From Streptomyces ossamyceticus (GTDB lineage Bacteria; Actinomycetota; Actinomycetes; Streptomycetales; Streptomycetaceae), in the NCBI RefSeq assembly GCF_001418475.1, contig NZ_LIQX01000029.1, positions 1 through 64,000 of the forward strand: a stretch of 64,000 nt of DNA. Direction: 5' to 3'. Position numbers and translations under genes: made by a program. This document shows, in pieces, positions 16,668 to 24,753 of this stretch (position 1 is the first letter of the stretch; every line of letters begins with the position of its first letter). The notes below the pieces were generated by a model that was given only the letters and a program-made list of their open reading frames with translations, had not been told where the DNA came from and made no database searches.

Positions 16668-18101
16668 TCAGCTCGTCACCCGGAAGGTGGCGTCGCCGCG
16701 TCCGGTGGCGTTGGTGATGGGGTCGAGGCGGAGTTGGTAGGCGTAGTGGCGGATGTAGCGGTCGGGGTGGTTGTACGACTGGAACGAGGACCAGCCGGCG
16801 TCTGCGAGCCCGGCGACCTTGTTGAAGGTGGCGTCCGCGGCGAACTGGGCGGTGCCGTCGTTGTACGCGAGCTGGAAGTCGTAGGTGGAGTGGCGCAGGA
16901 AGTAGCCGGGGAAGTTCACCGACTCGAAGGAGACGGTGCCGGAGCCGGTGAGGCCGGGCCTGAGCCGGAACCGGGAGTCGTCGAGGGGGCTGACGTTCGG
17001 GTCGATCCGTGCGTCGAAGTCGGCGTGCCGTACGTAGCGGTCCTGGAAGTTGAACGACTGGAGCCGGTTGGCGGGGGTGTTCGCGTACCGGGTGAGCACC
17101 CGGCTCTGCTCGGCGGCCGTCAGGGTCAGGATCGAGCCGTGGCGCTTCTTCGTGCCGCCCAGGTCGTAGCTTCCCGACGCCGGCAGTCGGTAGGTGGAGG
17201 TGCTGCTCGGGTCGGTCGTGAAGACGGGCAGGTAGCCGCGGCCGGAGGAGTACTGGTCGAGGTAGAGCGTCCACTCGTTGCGGTCACGGAACTTCATCCA
17301 CATCGGGCCCTCGACCTGGGCGCCGGTCAGGCCGATCCCGGAGAGGTTGCCGATGGTGGTCCACGTCCCGAGGATCGAGTTGCTGCCTTCGAGGGTGATC
17401 TGGCCGTCGCCGGAGGCCCGCACGTAGCGGTGGGCGCCGACGCCCGCCGGCATCTCGACGATCTGCGTGTCGATGATCTCCTGGGCGCCGGGCCGCTCGA
17501 TGTAGGTCTGCGGGGTGGTGATGGAGCGGAAGTCGCTGGTGCGGGCGTAGAAGATGCGGTGCTTCGTCGCACCGTTCTGCGGCACGTTCGTCGCCCAGTA
17601 CAGGACGTAGTCGTTGGTGGCCGGGTTCCAGATCGCCTCCGGCGCCCAGGCGTTGCGTCCGTCGGGGATCGCGCCGGCGACGTTCAGCAGCCACGGCTGC
17701 GACCAGGTGACCAGGTCCCTGGACTCCCACACGACGAGGTTGCGGCTGCCGTCGTTGATGGCCTGACTCCAGGTCTGGCCGCAGTCGATGCACAGATCGG
17801 TGGCGATGATCCAGTACTTGCCGCCGTCGGGAGAGCGCACCAGTGCGGGGTCGCGCACGCCGCGGGTGCCCACCGTCGAACGCAGCGTCATGCCGCCGCC
17901 GTTGAGGTCGTTCCAGTGCAGGCCGTCGGTGCTGTGGGAGAAGTAGATCTGCTGCCCGGTCGCTCCCTCCCCGATGAAGTGCGTCATCAGATAGCCCGGG
18001 TCGGCCGCGGCCGCCCTGTCCGGTGCCGTCAGCACCTGGCCGGTGAGGACGAGGGCGACAGCGACCAGCATCGCCGCCAGCCGGGAGAGAACCGCGGACA
18101 T
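16668..18101 (-). CDS. Secreted GH43 arabinan/xylan-active enzyme with AbfB (CBM42) domain
   Basis: The 477-residue product has a signal peptide (LSRLAAMLVAVALVLTGQVLTAPDRAAAA). A five-bladed GH43-type domain follows (about 35-330: YFSHSTDGLHWNDL, VRDPALVRSPDGGKYWIIATD, APEAIWNPATNDYVLYWAT, VEGPMWMKF). The C-terminal AbfB arabinose-binding trefoil (about 345-477) has the repeated YVRHADFDARID, YFLRHSTYDFQLA and YIRHYAYQLRLD motifs. It probably removes or cleaves arabinose-decorated polysaccharide outside the cell. The ATG at 18101 is chosen to begin at the signal peptide. Confidence 0.85.
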   Translation of the reverse strand: MSAVLSRLAAMLVAVALVLTGQVLTAPDRAAAADPGYLMTHFIGEGATGQQIYFSHSTDGLHWNDLNGGGMTLRSTVGTRGVRDPALVRSPDGGKYWIIATDLCIDCGQTWSQAINDGSRNLVVWESRDLVTWSQPWLLNVAGAIPDGRNAWAPEAIWNPATNDYVLYWATNVPQNGATKHRIFYARTSDFRSITTPQTYIERPGAQEIIDTQIVEMPAGVGAHRYVRASGDGQITLEGSNSILGTWTTIGNLSGIGLTGAQVEGPMWMKFRDRNEWTLYLDQYSSGRGYLPVFTTDPSSTSTYRLPASGSYDLGGTKKRHGSILTLTAAEQSRVLTRYANTPANRLQSFNFQDRYVRHADFDARIDPNVSPLDDSRFRLRPGLTGSGTVSFESVNFPGYFLRHSTYDFQLAYNDGTAQFAADATFNKVAGLADAGWSSFQSYNHPDRYIRHYAYQLRLDPITNATGRGDATFRVTS

Positions 18102-18246
18102 GTACGTCTCCTGTCTCTGTGCGGGCACCACCGTGGAGACCCGACGAACGCCATCCCGAGGTGTTCGACTTCTCGGACACCGTTCGCAAGACCGGCCAGA
18201 CGGTAAGGGTGAGCTGAACGAGGCGTCAATACTTCTCACACGACGA

Positions 18247-18282
18247 ACTCCCCGGCCCGCTCGCTCAGTTGGGCCGGGGAGT
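18247..18282. terminator. Perfect 12-bp hairpin terminator after the CNNM cluster
   Basis: ACTCCCCGGCCC (18247-18258) pairs with GGGCCGGGGAGT (18271-18282) around a 12-base loop, 40 bases past the stop of the last leftward CNNM gene. It closes the whole 18.3-23.3 kb run. Confidence 0.75.
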
Positions 18283-18321
18283 CCGGGTGCCGGGTGGTCC
18301 GCGCTGGGACCGCCGGTCGTG

Positions 18322-19341
18322 TCAGACCACCCGTGGTTGCAGATAGCGGGCCAGCAGGTCGTCGAGGCTGACCAGGGCGGTCGGGCGGCCGGTGTCGTCG
18401 CAGATGACCGCGAGGGAGGCGCGGTTCCTGCGGAGCACGTCGATCGCGTCGGCCACCGTGGTGTCCTCGGTCAGCTCGGGGACGGGCCGGGCGAGCGTAC
18501 GGGCCGTGGTGGTCCGTCCCCTGGCCCGGGCCACCAGCGCGTCACGGGCGTGGACCGAGCCGAGGACGGTGCCGCGGTCTCGGACCAGGAGCCGGGTGCG
18601 GTCGTGGTCGGCGGCGGTACGCAGGATGTCCTCGGTGCCGGCGTCCGCGTCGACCGAGGTGATCTCGGCCGCCGGGACGGCGAGATCGCCCACCGGCGTC
18701 TCGGGTTCGGTCAGCGAGCGGGTGATCAGCTCCGAGTCGGTGTCCGTGATGAGGCCGAGCCGCTGCGACTCCTCGACGAGATGGGTGAGCTGCTCACGGT
18801 TGTGCACCGAGGCCAGCTCGTCGCGCGGGGTGACCCGGCACAGGCGCACCAGCGCGTTGCTGACGCGGTTGAGCAGCCCGATCAGCGGACGTACGGTCTT
18901 GACCACGGCCCGGAAGGGCGGGGCCAGCAGCATCGCCGAGCGCTCGGGGCGGGCGATGGCCCACGACTTGGGCGCCATCTCGCCGACCACCATGTGCAGG
19001 AACACCACCACGACCATCGCGAACACGAACGCCACGCCGTAGCTGAGCGTACTGGGCAGGCCCAGGTCGCGCAGCAGCGGGTCGAGCTCGTGGGAGATGG
19101 CGGGCTTGGAGACCGAGCCGAGTCCCAGGGTGCACACGGTGATGCCGAGCTGGGCGCCGGCCAGCATCAGGGACAGCTCGCGCATCCCGGCGAGCGCCGC
19201 CCCGGCGCCTCTGCGGCCCTCCGCCGCGGCTTTCTCCATGCGGTGTCGTTTCGCGGCGACCAGAGCGAACTCGGCGGCCACGAAGAATCCGCTGCCGATC
19301 AGCAGCAGCACGGTGACGAAGAGCGCCATCGGGAAACTCAT
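18322..19341 (-). CDS. CNNM-domain membrane protein with CBS pair (module B, second gene)
   Basis: The 339-residue protein has a CNNM (DUF21) transmembrane domain at about 1-175: VAAEFALVAAKRHRMEKAA, LMLAGAQLGITVCTLGLGSV and VVGEMAPKSWAIARPE. A CBS pair follows to the end. It lacks the C-terminal CorC_HlyC domain found in its larger partner. CNNM/CorC proteins are linked to magnesium (or cobalt) transport and resistance. Its ATG overlaps the stop of the upstream CNNM gene as ATGA, so it should be made in fixed ratio with it, perhaps as a heterodimer. Confidence 0.88.
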   Translation of the reverse strand: MSFPMALFVTVLLLIGSGFFVAAEFALVAAKRHRMEKAAAEGRRGAGAALAGMRELSLMLAGAQLGITVCTLGLGSVSKPAISHELDPLLRDLGLPSTLSYGVAFVFAMVVVVFLHMVVGEMAPKSWAIARPERSAMLLAPPFRAVVKTVRPLIGLLNRVSNALVRLCRVTPRDELASVHNREQLTHLVEESQRLGLITDTDSELITRSLTEPETPVGDLAVPAAEITSVDADAGTEDILRTAADHDRTRLLVRDRGTVLGSVHARDALVARARGRTTTARTLARPVPELTEDTTVADAIDVLRRNRASLAVICDDTGRPTALVSLDDLLARYLQPRVV

Positions 19342-20675
19342 ACCTGCTCCTCCGGCTCAGGTGCCTGCCGTTCGACGCGGACCCGGTCCGGCACATGCCG
19401 GTCGAGCGTGCGGACATCGATCACCGCGCGCCCGCCGTCGGGCAGGTCCACGGTGAGGCGATCGCCGATGGCCGGGAAGCGGCCCAGTCGGTCCACGACG
19501 AGTCCGGCGACGGTGTCGTAGTCGTCCTCCTCGGGCAGTCGGACGCCGGTGGCGTCGGCGATCTCGTCGAGCCGGCGTCCGGCGTCGACCAGCCAGCCCG
19601 CCCCGTCGGCGACGGCGGGTTCCACGACGGTGTCGGACTCGTCGGCGATGTCCCCGACCAGTTCCTCGGCGATGTCCTCGTAGGTCACGATGCCCGCGAC
19701 GCCGCCGTGCTCGTCGAGGACGACGGCGAACTCGTCGTCCTGCTCCCGCATCCGCGTCACCGCGTCCGGCAGGGGCAGGGTGTCCGGCAGGAAGAGCGGG
19801 CGGCGCGCGAGGGCGCCCGCGGTGGTGGCGGTGAGGTCCGCGGCGGGTGTGCGCATCAGCTCCCGGACGCCCAGCACGCCGGTGACGTCGTCCGGGTGAT
19901 CGCCGAGCACCGGGTAGTTGGAGTGGCCGTACTTCGCGATCAGCTCGACCGCCTCGGCCGCGGAGGCGTCCACGCGCACGAACACCGCGTCCACCCGCGG
20001 CACCAGCACCTCGTCCAGGGTCCGCTCGGAGAACTCCAGGGCGTGGTCGAGGAGTTCGGCGGTGTCCTTGGGCAGTTCGCCCCGCTCGTGGGACTCGCCG
20101 ACGAGGTGGCCCAGCTCCTCCAGGGTCGCGCCGTGGTGCAGTTCCTCGACGGGTTCGATGCCGACCCGGCGCAGCAGCTTGTTCGCCGCGCTGTCGAAGA
20201 CGTGCACCACCGGTCCCACGACCTTCAGATAGGCGAGGGTGGAGGCGGCCAGCGACTTCGCGAGGCGCTCCGGGACGGCGATCGCGAGGTTCTTCGGGGC
20301 CAGCTCGCCGAGCACCATCTGCACGACGGTCGCGAGGACGAAGGCGAGTACGACGGAGATGCCGCCGACCGCCCCCTCGGGGATGCCGATTCCGGTCAGG
20401 GCGGGCTCCAGCAACGCCGACACGGACGGCTCGGCGATGAAGCCGACGACCAGACCGGTGACGGTGATGCCCAGCTGCGCTCCGGACAGCATGAACGACA
20501 GCCGCTCCAGCACCTTCAGGGCCCGGGCCGCGCGCCGGTCGCCCGCCTCCGCCTCACGGGCGAGGGCGAGGCGGTCGACGGAGACGTACGCGAACTCCTG
20601 GGCGACGAAGTAGCCGGTGCCGGCGGTCAGGACGAGGACGGCCAGCAGGCCGAGCACGGCGTTCACGGCACTCAT
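19338..20675 (-). CDS. CNNM/CBS/CorC_HlyC membrane protein (module B, first gene)
   Basis: The 445-residue protein shows the CNNM membrane domain (FVAQEFAYVSVDRLALAREAEAG, SFMLSGAQLGITVTGLVVG, VLGELAPKNLAIAVPERLAK), a CBS pair (about 210-335, LDEVLVPRVDAVF and VVLDEHGGVAGIVTYEDIAEELVG), and the CorC_HlyC domain at the C-terminus (about 355-430). Family members export or help transport magnesium. The ATG at 20675 overlaps the stop of a 37-codon leader ORF (ATGA) and lies in the 3' arm of a strong hairpin, so its translation probably depends on the leader. Confidence 0.9.
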   Translation of the reverse strand: MSAVNAVLGLLAVLVLTAGTGYFVAQEFAYVSVDRLALAREAEAGDRRAARALKVLERLSFMLSGAQLGITVTGLVVGFIAEPSVSALLEPALTGIGIPEGAVGGISVVLAFVLATVVQMVLGELAPKNLAIAVPERLAKSLAASTLAYLKVVGPVVHVFDSAANKLLRRVGIEPVEELHHGATLEELGHLVGESHERGELPKDTAELLDHALEFSERTLDEVLVPRVDAVFVRVDASAAEAVELIAKYGHSNYPVLGDHPDDVTGVLGVRELMRTPAADLTATTAGALARRPLFLPDTLPLPDAVTRMREQDDEFAVVLDEHGGVAGIVTYEDIAEELVGDIADESDTVVEPAVADGAGWLVDAGRRLDEIADATGVRLPEEDDYDTVAGLVVDRLGRFPAIGDRLTVDLPDGGRAVIDVRTLDRHVPDRVRVERQAPEPEEQV

Positions 20676-20785
20676 CGGACACCACCCCGCCGTGTGCCGT
20701 GGCCGAGACGGTCGACGAGTCTGTCTCGGCGGGGTGGTCGGGGACTGTGCCCCGGGGAGTCCGTCAGGTCGGCGGACGCGGACAC
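20672..20785 (-). CDS. Leader peptide ORF (37 aa) overlapping the CNNM gene
   Basis: A GTG at 20785, preceded by AAGGAG at ideal spacing (7 bases), opens 37 codons ending in TGA at 20674-20672, which overlaps the ATG of the next CNNM gene as ATGA. The peptide is Arg/Pro/Gly-rich, with SPRPPRRDR in the middle and TRRGGVR at the end. Early codons are GC-ending, but the centre uses codons rare in streptomycetes (CGA, CCA, CGA, AGA), consistent with deliberately slow translation. A similar ORF precedes the paralogous module at 23271-23339 with the shared core Pro-Arg-Pro. The ORF is too short for standard gene finders; the reading is mine and untested. Confidence 0.6.
   Translation of the reverse strand: MSASADLTDSPGHSPRPPRRDRLVDRLGHGTRRGGVR
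20682..20737 (-). promoter_or_regulatory. Leader hairpin covering the ribosome site of the module-B CNNM gene
   Basis: CCACCCCGCCG (20682-20692) pairs with CGGCGGGGTGG (20727-20737), and inside it CCGAGAC (20703-20709) can pair with GTCTCGG (20723-20729). In the leftward transcript one arm contains the only SD-like GGGGTGG ahead of the CNNM ATG. Ribosomes moving through the leader ORF would melt this stem, so the structure suits a translation-coupled switch. Confidence 0.5.
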
Positions 20786-20851
20786 GGGCTTGCTCCTTGT
20801 GTCGATGTGCTGGGTGAACGATCCTGACCGGATCGGTGTTCCCGGGCCTGC

Positions 20852-21937
20852 TCAGCCCCGCTGCGGCGCGGCGCCCGTCGGTGTCGTGCCCGACGACCGC
20901 GCGGCGCCCGGGGACGTCCCGCCCGGCCGTGCCGGTCCGACCAGTTCGGACAGGACGTCCTCCATGGTCACGAAGCCGAGGACCGTGCCGGTCCCGCCGG
21001 TGACGGCGGCGAGGTGGCTGCCGTCGGCGCGCAGGGCGGTGAGGGTGTCGTCCAGCGGGGTGTCGATGCGGACCCGGGTGACCGGGTGGAGGGTGCCGGG
21101 TGGGAACGGCTGGTTCCGTTCGGCGAGGCCCAGGGTGTCCTTGATGTGCAGATAGCCCAGGAGGTCGCCGCCGGGGCCGGTGACCGGGAAGCGGGAGTAG
21201 CCGGCCGCGGCGGCGGTGCGTTCCAGTTCGGCCGGGGTGACGGTGTGGCCGACGGCGCGCATCCGCTGGGCGGGGACGAGGATCTCGCCGACCGGTCGGG
21301 TGCCCAGTTCCAGGGCGTCGCGCAGCCGCTCGCCGTCGGCGGGTGAGAGGAGTCCGGCCTCGCTGGAGTCGAGGACCATCCGGGCGAGCTGGTCGTCGGT
21401 GAACGCCGACGCGACCTCGTCCTTCGGTTCGACGCGCAGCAGCTTCAGCAGGGCGTTGGCGAGGGCGTTGATCCCGAAGATCACCGGCCGCAGGGCCCGG
21501 GTGAGCGCGACCAGGGGCGGGCCGAGGAGCAGCGCGGTGGGGACCGGTGCGGCCAGGGCGATGTTCTTCGGGACCATCTCGCCGATCAGCATGTGCAGAT
21601 AGGTGGCCAGGGTGAGCGCGACGACGAACGCGATGGGGTGCACCAGTCCGTGCGGAACATGCGCCGCCTCGAACGCGGGTTCCATGAGGTGGGCGATGGC
21701 GGGTTCGGCGACGGCGCCGAGCACCAGGGAGGACGCGGTGATGCCGAGCTGGGCCGTGGCCATGAGCGCGGAGATGTGGCGAAGGCCCCACAGGGTCATC
21801 CGGGCTCGCTTGTCGCCCTGTTCGGCACGCGGTTCGATCTGGCTGCGGCGTACGGAGATCAGGGCGAACTCACCGCCGACGAAGAAGGCGTTGGTGAGCA
21901 GGGTCAGCGCGCCGACGGTGAGCTGCAACGCGGTCAT
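20852..21937 (-). CDS. CNNM-domain membrane protein with CBS pair (module A, second gene)
   Basis: The 361-residue protein has a CNNM domain (FVGGEFALISVRRSQIEPRAEQGD, SALMATAQLGITASSLVLG, LIGEMVPKNIALAAPVPT) followed by a CBS pair (VGEILVPAQRMRAVGH, LGFVTMEDVLSELVG) and a short Ala/Gly-rich tail. Like its module-B counterpart it lacks the CorC_HlyC domain. The ATG at 21937 overlaps the stop of the larger upstream CNNM gene (ATGA). It is the downstream partner of an ancient duplication of the two-gene unit. Confidence 0.88.
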   Translation of the reverse strand: MTALQLTVGALTLLTNAFFVGGEFALISVRRSQIEPRAEQGDKRARMTLWGLRHISALMATAQLGITASSLVLGAVAEPAIAHLMEPAFEAAHVPHGLVHPIAFVVALTLATYLHMLIGEMVPKNIALAAPVPTALLLGPPLVALTRALRPVIFGINALANALLKLLRVEPKDEVASAFTDDQLARMVLDSSEAGLLSPADGERLRDALELGTRPVGEILVPAQRMRAVGHTVTPAELERTAAAAGYSRFPVTGPGGDLLGYLHIKDTLGLAERNQPFPPGTLHPVTRVRIDTPLDDTLTALRADGSHLAAVTGGTGTVLGFVTMEDVLSELVGPARPGGTSPGAARSSGTTPTGAAPQRG

Positions 21938-23274
21938 CGGGCGGCCTCCGACCGCTCCCGCACCGGCCGAGCGGCCGGTGCGGTGATACGGACGCGGTCG
22001 GCGCGGTGGTGGTCGACGTCGAGGACGTCCAGCGTCCAGCCGTCGTCCAGGTCCAGCGCGTCACCCTTGGCGGGGATGCGGGCGAGGCGGGTGGCGACCA
22101 GGCCGGCCACGGTCTCGTACGGGCCGTCGGGTGCGGCCAGCCCTATCCCGCCGAGCCGCTCGATGCGGACCGAGCCGTCGGCCTCCCACACCGCTCGGCC
22201 GTCACCTGTCGCCCGGGCGGGCAGCAGGTCGGGGACTTCGACGGGGTCGTGCTCGTCGCGGACCTCGCCGACGACCTCCTCGACGATGTCCTCGACCGTC
22301 GCGACGCCGGCCGTGCCGCCGTACTCGTCGACGACGACGGCCATGGTGCGTGTCTCGCGCAGCCGCTCCAGCAGCCGGTCGGCGGTGAGGCTGTCGGGCA
22401 CGAGCAGGGGTTCGGTGGTCAGCGCGGTGACCGGTGTGGCGGCGCGGCGGGAAGGCTCCAGGGCGAGCACGTCGCGGATATGGACGGTGCCGATGACCTC
22501 GTCCAGGGTGTCGCGGTAGACGGGGAAGCGGGACAGGCCGGTGGCGTGGGTGAGGTTGGCGGCGTCGGCGGCGGTCGCGTGCGCCTCCAGCGCCTTGACG
22601 TCGACGCGCGGCGTCATCACGTTCTCGGCGGTCAGCTCGCCCAGGTGCAGGGTGCGCACGAAAAGCTCGGCGGAGTCCTCCTCCAGGGCGCCCTCGGCGG
22701 CGGAGTGCCGGGCGAGCGCGACGAGTTCCTCGGAGGTGCGGGCGGAGGCCAGTTCCTCGGTCGGTTCCAGGCCGAAGCGGCGCAGGAAGCCGTTGGCCGT
22801 GCCGTTCAGATGGCGGATGAACGGGCCGAAGGCGGCGGTGAAGCCGCGCTGGGGGCCCGCGACGACCTTGGCCACGGCCAGCGGCCGGGAGATCGCCCAG
22901 TTCTTCGGCACCAGCTCGCCCACCACCATCAGCACGACGGTGGAGAGGGCCACGCCCAGCACGGTCGCCGCCGACGGGGCGGCCCCGCCCAGCCCGATCA
23001 CCCGCAAGGGGCCTTCGAGGAGGGCGGCGAGGGACGGCTCGGCGAGCATGCCGATCACCAGCGAGGTGACGGTGATGCCGAGCTGCGCGCCGGACAGCTG
23101 GAACGTCAGTCGGCGTACGGCCTTCAGGGCACCTTCGGCGCCGCGCTCCCCCGCCTCGACCGCGCGTTCCAGCTCGGCGCGCTCGACGGTGGTCAGGGAG
23201 AACTCGGCCGCGACGAACAGCGCGCAGGCCAGGGTGAGGAGCAGAGCGAGCAGGAGCAGCAGGATCTCGGTCAC
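21934..23274 (-). CDS. CNNM/CBS/CorC_HlyC membrane protein (module A, first gene)
   Basis: The 446-residue protein has the same three-part design as the 445-residue paralogue: CNNM domain (FVAAEFSLTTVERAELERAVEAG, TFQLSGAQLGITVTSLVIG, VVGELVPKNWAISRPLAVAK), CBS pair (TAENVMTPRVDVKAL and VVDEYGGTAGVATVEDIVEEVVG) and CorC_HlyC domain (about 350-430). The GTG at 23274 overlaps the stop of a 22-codon leader ORF as GTGA. It heads a leftward run of four CNNM genes; magnesium homeostasis is the likely theme from family knowledge. Confidence 0.9.
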   Translation of the reverse strand: MTEILLLLLALLLTLACALFVAAEFSLTTVERAELERAVEAGERGAEGALKAVRRLTFQLSGAQLGITVTSLVIGMLAEPSLAALLEGPLRVIGLGGAAPSAATVLGVALSTVVLMVVGELVPKNWAISRPLAVAKVVAGPQRGFTAAFGPFIRHLNGTANGFLRRFGLEPTEELASARTSEELVALARHSAAEGALEEDSAELFVRTLHLGELTAENVMTPRVDVKALEAHATAADAANLTHATGLSRFPVYRDTLDEVIGTVHIRDVLALEPSRRAATPVTALTTEPLLVPDSLTADRLLERLRETRTMAVVVDEYGGTAGVATVEDIVEEVVGEVRDEHDPVEVPDLLPARATGDGRAVWEADGSVRIERLGGIGLAAPDGPYETVAGLVATRLARIPAKGDALDLDDGWTLDVLDVDHHRADRVRITAPAARPVRERSEAAR

Positions 23275-23339
23275 CGCGCCACCCCCGCTCCGTCGTGAGG
23301 TCGGGGCACGCTGCGGCCGGTACTGGGAGGCTCACCCAT
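23271..23339 (-). CDS. Leader peptide ORF (22 aa) overlapping the CNNM gene
   Basis: An ATG at 23339, with GAAGGAG 13 bases upstream, opens 22 codons ending in TGA at 23273-23271, overlapping the GTG start of the CNNM gene (GTGA). The peptide begins MGEPPSTG and contains SVPRPHDGAGVAR. It is Pro/Arg-containing, with a Pro-Pro pair and rare CGA, CCT and GGA codons. CCCCGACC, coding Pro-Arg-Pro, is shared with the 37-codon leader of the other module. Identical placement in two diverged paralogous modules argues that both leaders are real. Confidence 0.6.
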   Translation of the reverse strand: MGEPPSTGRSVPRPHDGAGVAR

Positions 23340-23520
23340 CGGGGGTCTTCGGCTCCTTCGTCGCTCGGTGGGTCGGGAAGTCTTCGCAAGCTCCGTTCCC
23401 ATAGTAAAGGGACGGCAAAACCCGCTGTTCATGTCGTCACGGTCACATCGGCGACGGTTTTCGGACTTTCCTGTTCCGGATCCCGCGACGGCGCCTCGAC
23501 GGGCGTTCCCGACCCTATGC

Positions 23521-23538
23521 TTCTACTCGCCTGTAGAA
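23521..23538. promoter_or_regulatory. BlaI-box-like palindrome upstream of spo0M
   Basis: TTCTACTCGCCTGTAGAA is an 18-bp dyad. Its 16-bp core TCTACTCGCCTGTAGA matches the palindrome before blaI/tatA (TCTACAGTGCTGTAGA, 26431-26446) at 12 of 16 positions, with identical CTAC-N6-GTAG spacing. It lies 77 bases before the spo0M ATG, so the BlaI-type repressor encoded 2.4 kb away may also control spo0M. Confidence 0.5.
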
Positions 23539-23561
23539 CAACCGTGGATTCCCGGTTGTTC
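23536..23561. promoter_or_regulatory. Perfect 9-bp inverted repeat in the spo0M leader
   Basis: GAACAACCG (23536-23544) and CGGTTGTTC (23553-23561) flank an 8-base spacer, overlapping the end of the BlaI-like dyad. It could be an operator for a second regulator or an mRNA hairpin 53 bases before the ATG. Confidence 0.4.
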
Positions 23562-23614
23562 CGCGACGCATGACCGCATGACTTGGACGCACGAAAGAAG
23601 GAGTGAACGCCGCG

Positions 23615-24604
23615 ATGGTGTTCAAACGGCTGCTCGGCTCGCTCGGTCTGGGCGGGCCCACGGTGGACACGGTTCTCGACCCGGGCCCGGCCCGGCCGGG
23701 CGGCAGCCTGTCGGGGCAGGTCCGCCTCAAGGGCGGCGACGCCGACTTCGAGATCGAGCACATCACCCTGGAGCTGGTGGCGCGGGTCGAGGCCGAGCAC
23801 GAGGGAGGCGAGAGCGAGGGGACCGTCCCCTTCGACCGGTTCGTCGTCGGCGGAGGGTTCCGGCTCGCGGCGGGCGAGGAGCGCACCGTGCCGTTCAGCG
23901 CGACGCTGCCGTGGGAGACCCCGATCAGCGAGCTGTACGGCCAGCCGCTGGGCATCGTCCTCGGGGTGCGCACGGAACTCGGGGTGGCCGGAGCGAGGGA
24001 CAAGGGTGACCTCGACCAGCTCACGGTGACGCCGCTGCCCGTACAGGAGGCGATCCTGGAGGCGCTGGGGCAGCTCGGTTTCGGCTTCCGGTCCGCCGAC
24101 CTGGAGTACGGCCGCATCTCCGGCACGGGCCAGCAGCTGCCCTTCTACCAGGAGATCGAGATCACCCCGGCGCCCGCGTACGCGTCACGGGTCAACGAGA
24201 TCGAACTGACGTTCCTGGCCACTCCGGGCGGCATGGAGGTCGTCCTGGAGGCCGACAAGCGCGGCGGGTTCCTCTCCGAGGGCCGTGACGCCGTCACCCG
24301 GTTCACCGTCGCCCACGACGGCGTCGAGCACCAGGACTGGACCGCCCTCGTCGACGGCTGGATCCACCGGCTGGTGGAGAGCAGGCCCGCGTACGGCTCC
24401 CCCGCCGGGTACGCCGCCGAGGGCCACTACGGCCACGGCGAGCACCACGAGGAGGGGCGCCGGTCCGGTCCCGGTATGGGCACCGCCGTGGCCGCGGGGG
24501 CAGCAGGCCTGGCGGTCGGTGTCGTCGGTGGGATGGTCGCCGCCGAAGTCGTCGACGAGGTCGGGGACTTCTTCGAGGGCGACGAGGAGGAGGACGAGGG
24601 CTGA
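23615..24604 (+). CDS. Spo0M-like sporulation-control protein
   Basis: The 329-residue protein has an arrestin-like Spo0M domain through about residue 245: MVFKRLLGSLGLGGPTVDTVLDPGPARPGGSLSGQVRLKGGD, VPFSATLPWETPISELYGQPLG, ELTFLATPGGMEVVLEADKRGGFLSEG. A His/Gly-rich linker, a hydrophobic Gly/Ala segment (AVAAGAAGLAVGVVGGMVAAEVV, perhaps membrane-associated) and an acidic tail follow. In Bacillus, Spo0M acts in sporulation control; the role here is unknown. The ATG at 23615 is chosen because AAGAAGGAG sits 11 bases upstream; a GTG four codons earlier overlaps that site. Two palindromes lie in its leader. Confidence 0.82.
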   Translation: MVFKRLLGSLGLGGPTVDTVLDPGPARPGGSLSGQVRLKGGDADFEIEHITLELVARVEAEHEGGESEGTVPFDRFVVGGGFRLAAGEERTVPFSATLPWETPISELYGQPLGIVLGVRTELGVAGARDKGDLDQLTVTPLPVQEAILEALGQLGFGFRSADLEYGRISGTGQQLPFYQEIEITPAPAYASRVNEIELTFLATPGGMEVVLEADKRGGFLSEGRDAVTRFTVAHDGVEHQDWTALVDGWIHRLVESRPAYGSPAGYAAEGHYGHGEHHEEGRRSGPGMGTAVAAGAAGLAVGVVGGMVAAEVVDEVGDFFEGDEEEDEG

Positions 24605-24753
24605 CGGCCTTGACGCGCCGGACGGCGGCCGACTCCCCTCGGGGCGCCGGCCGGGAGACCGCCCGGCGCGCCGGCGGCCGTCGCCCAGGAGCTCCGCAGG
24701 GCTTGCGTAGCGACCACCGGAGGACTTCCGGCGCCGGCGCGACAGGCCGCCCC

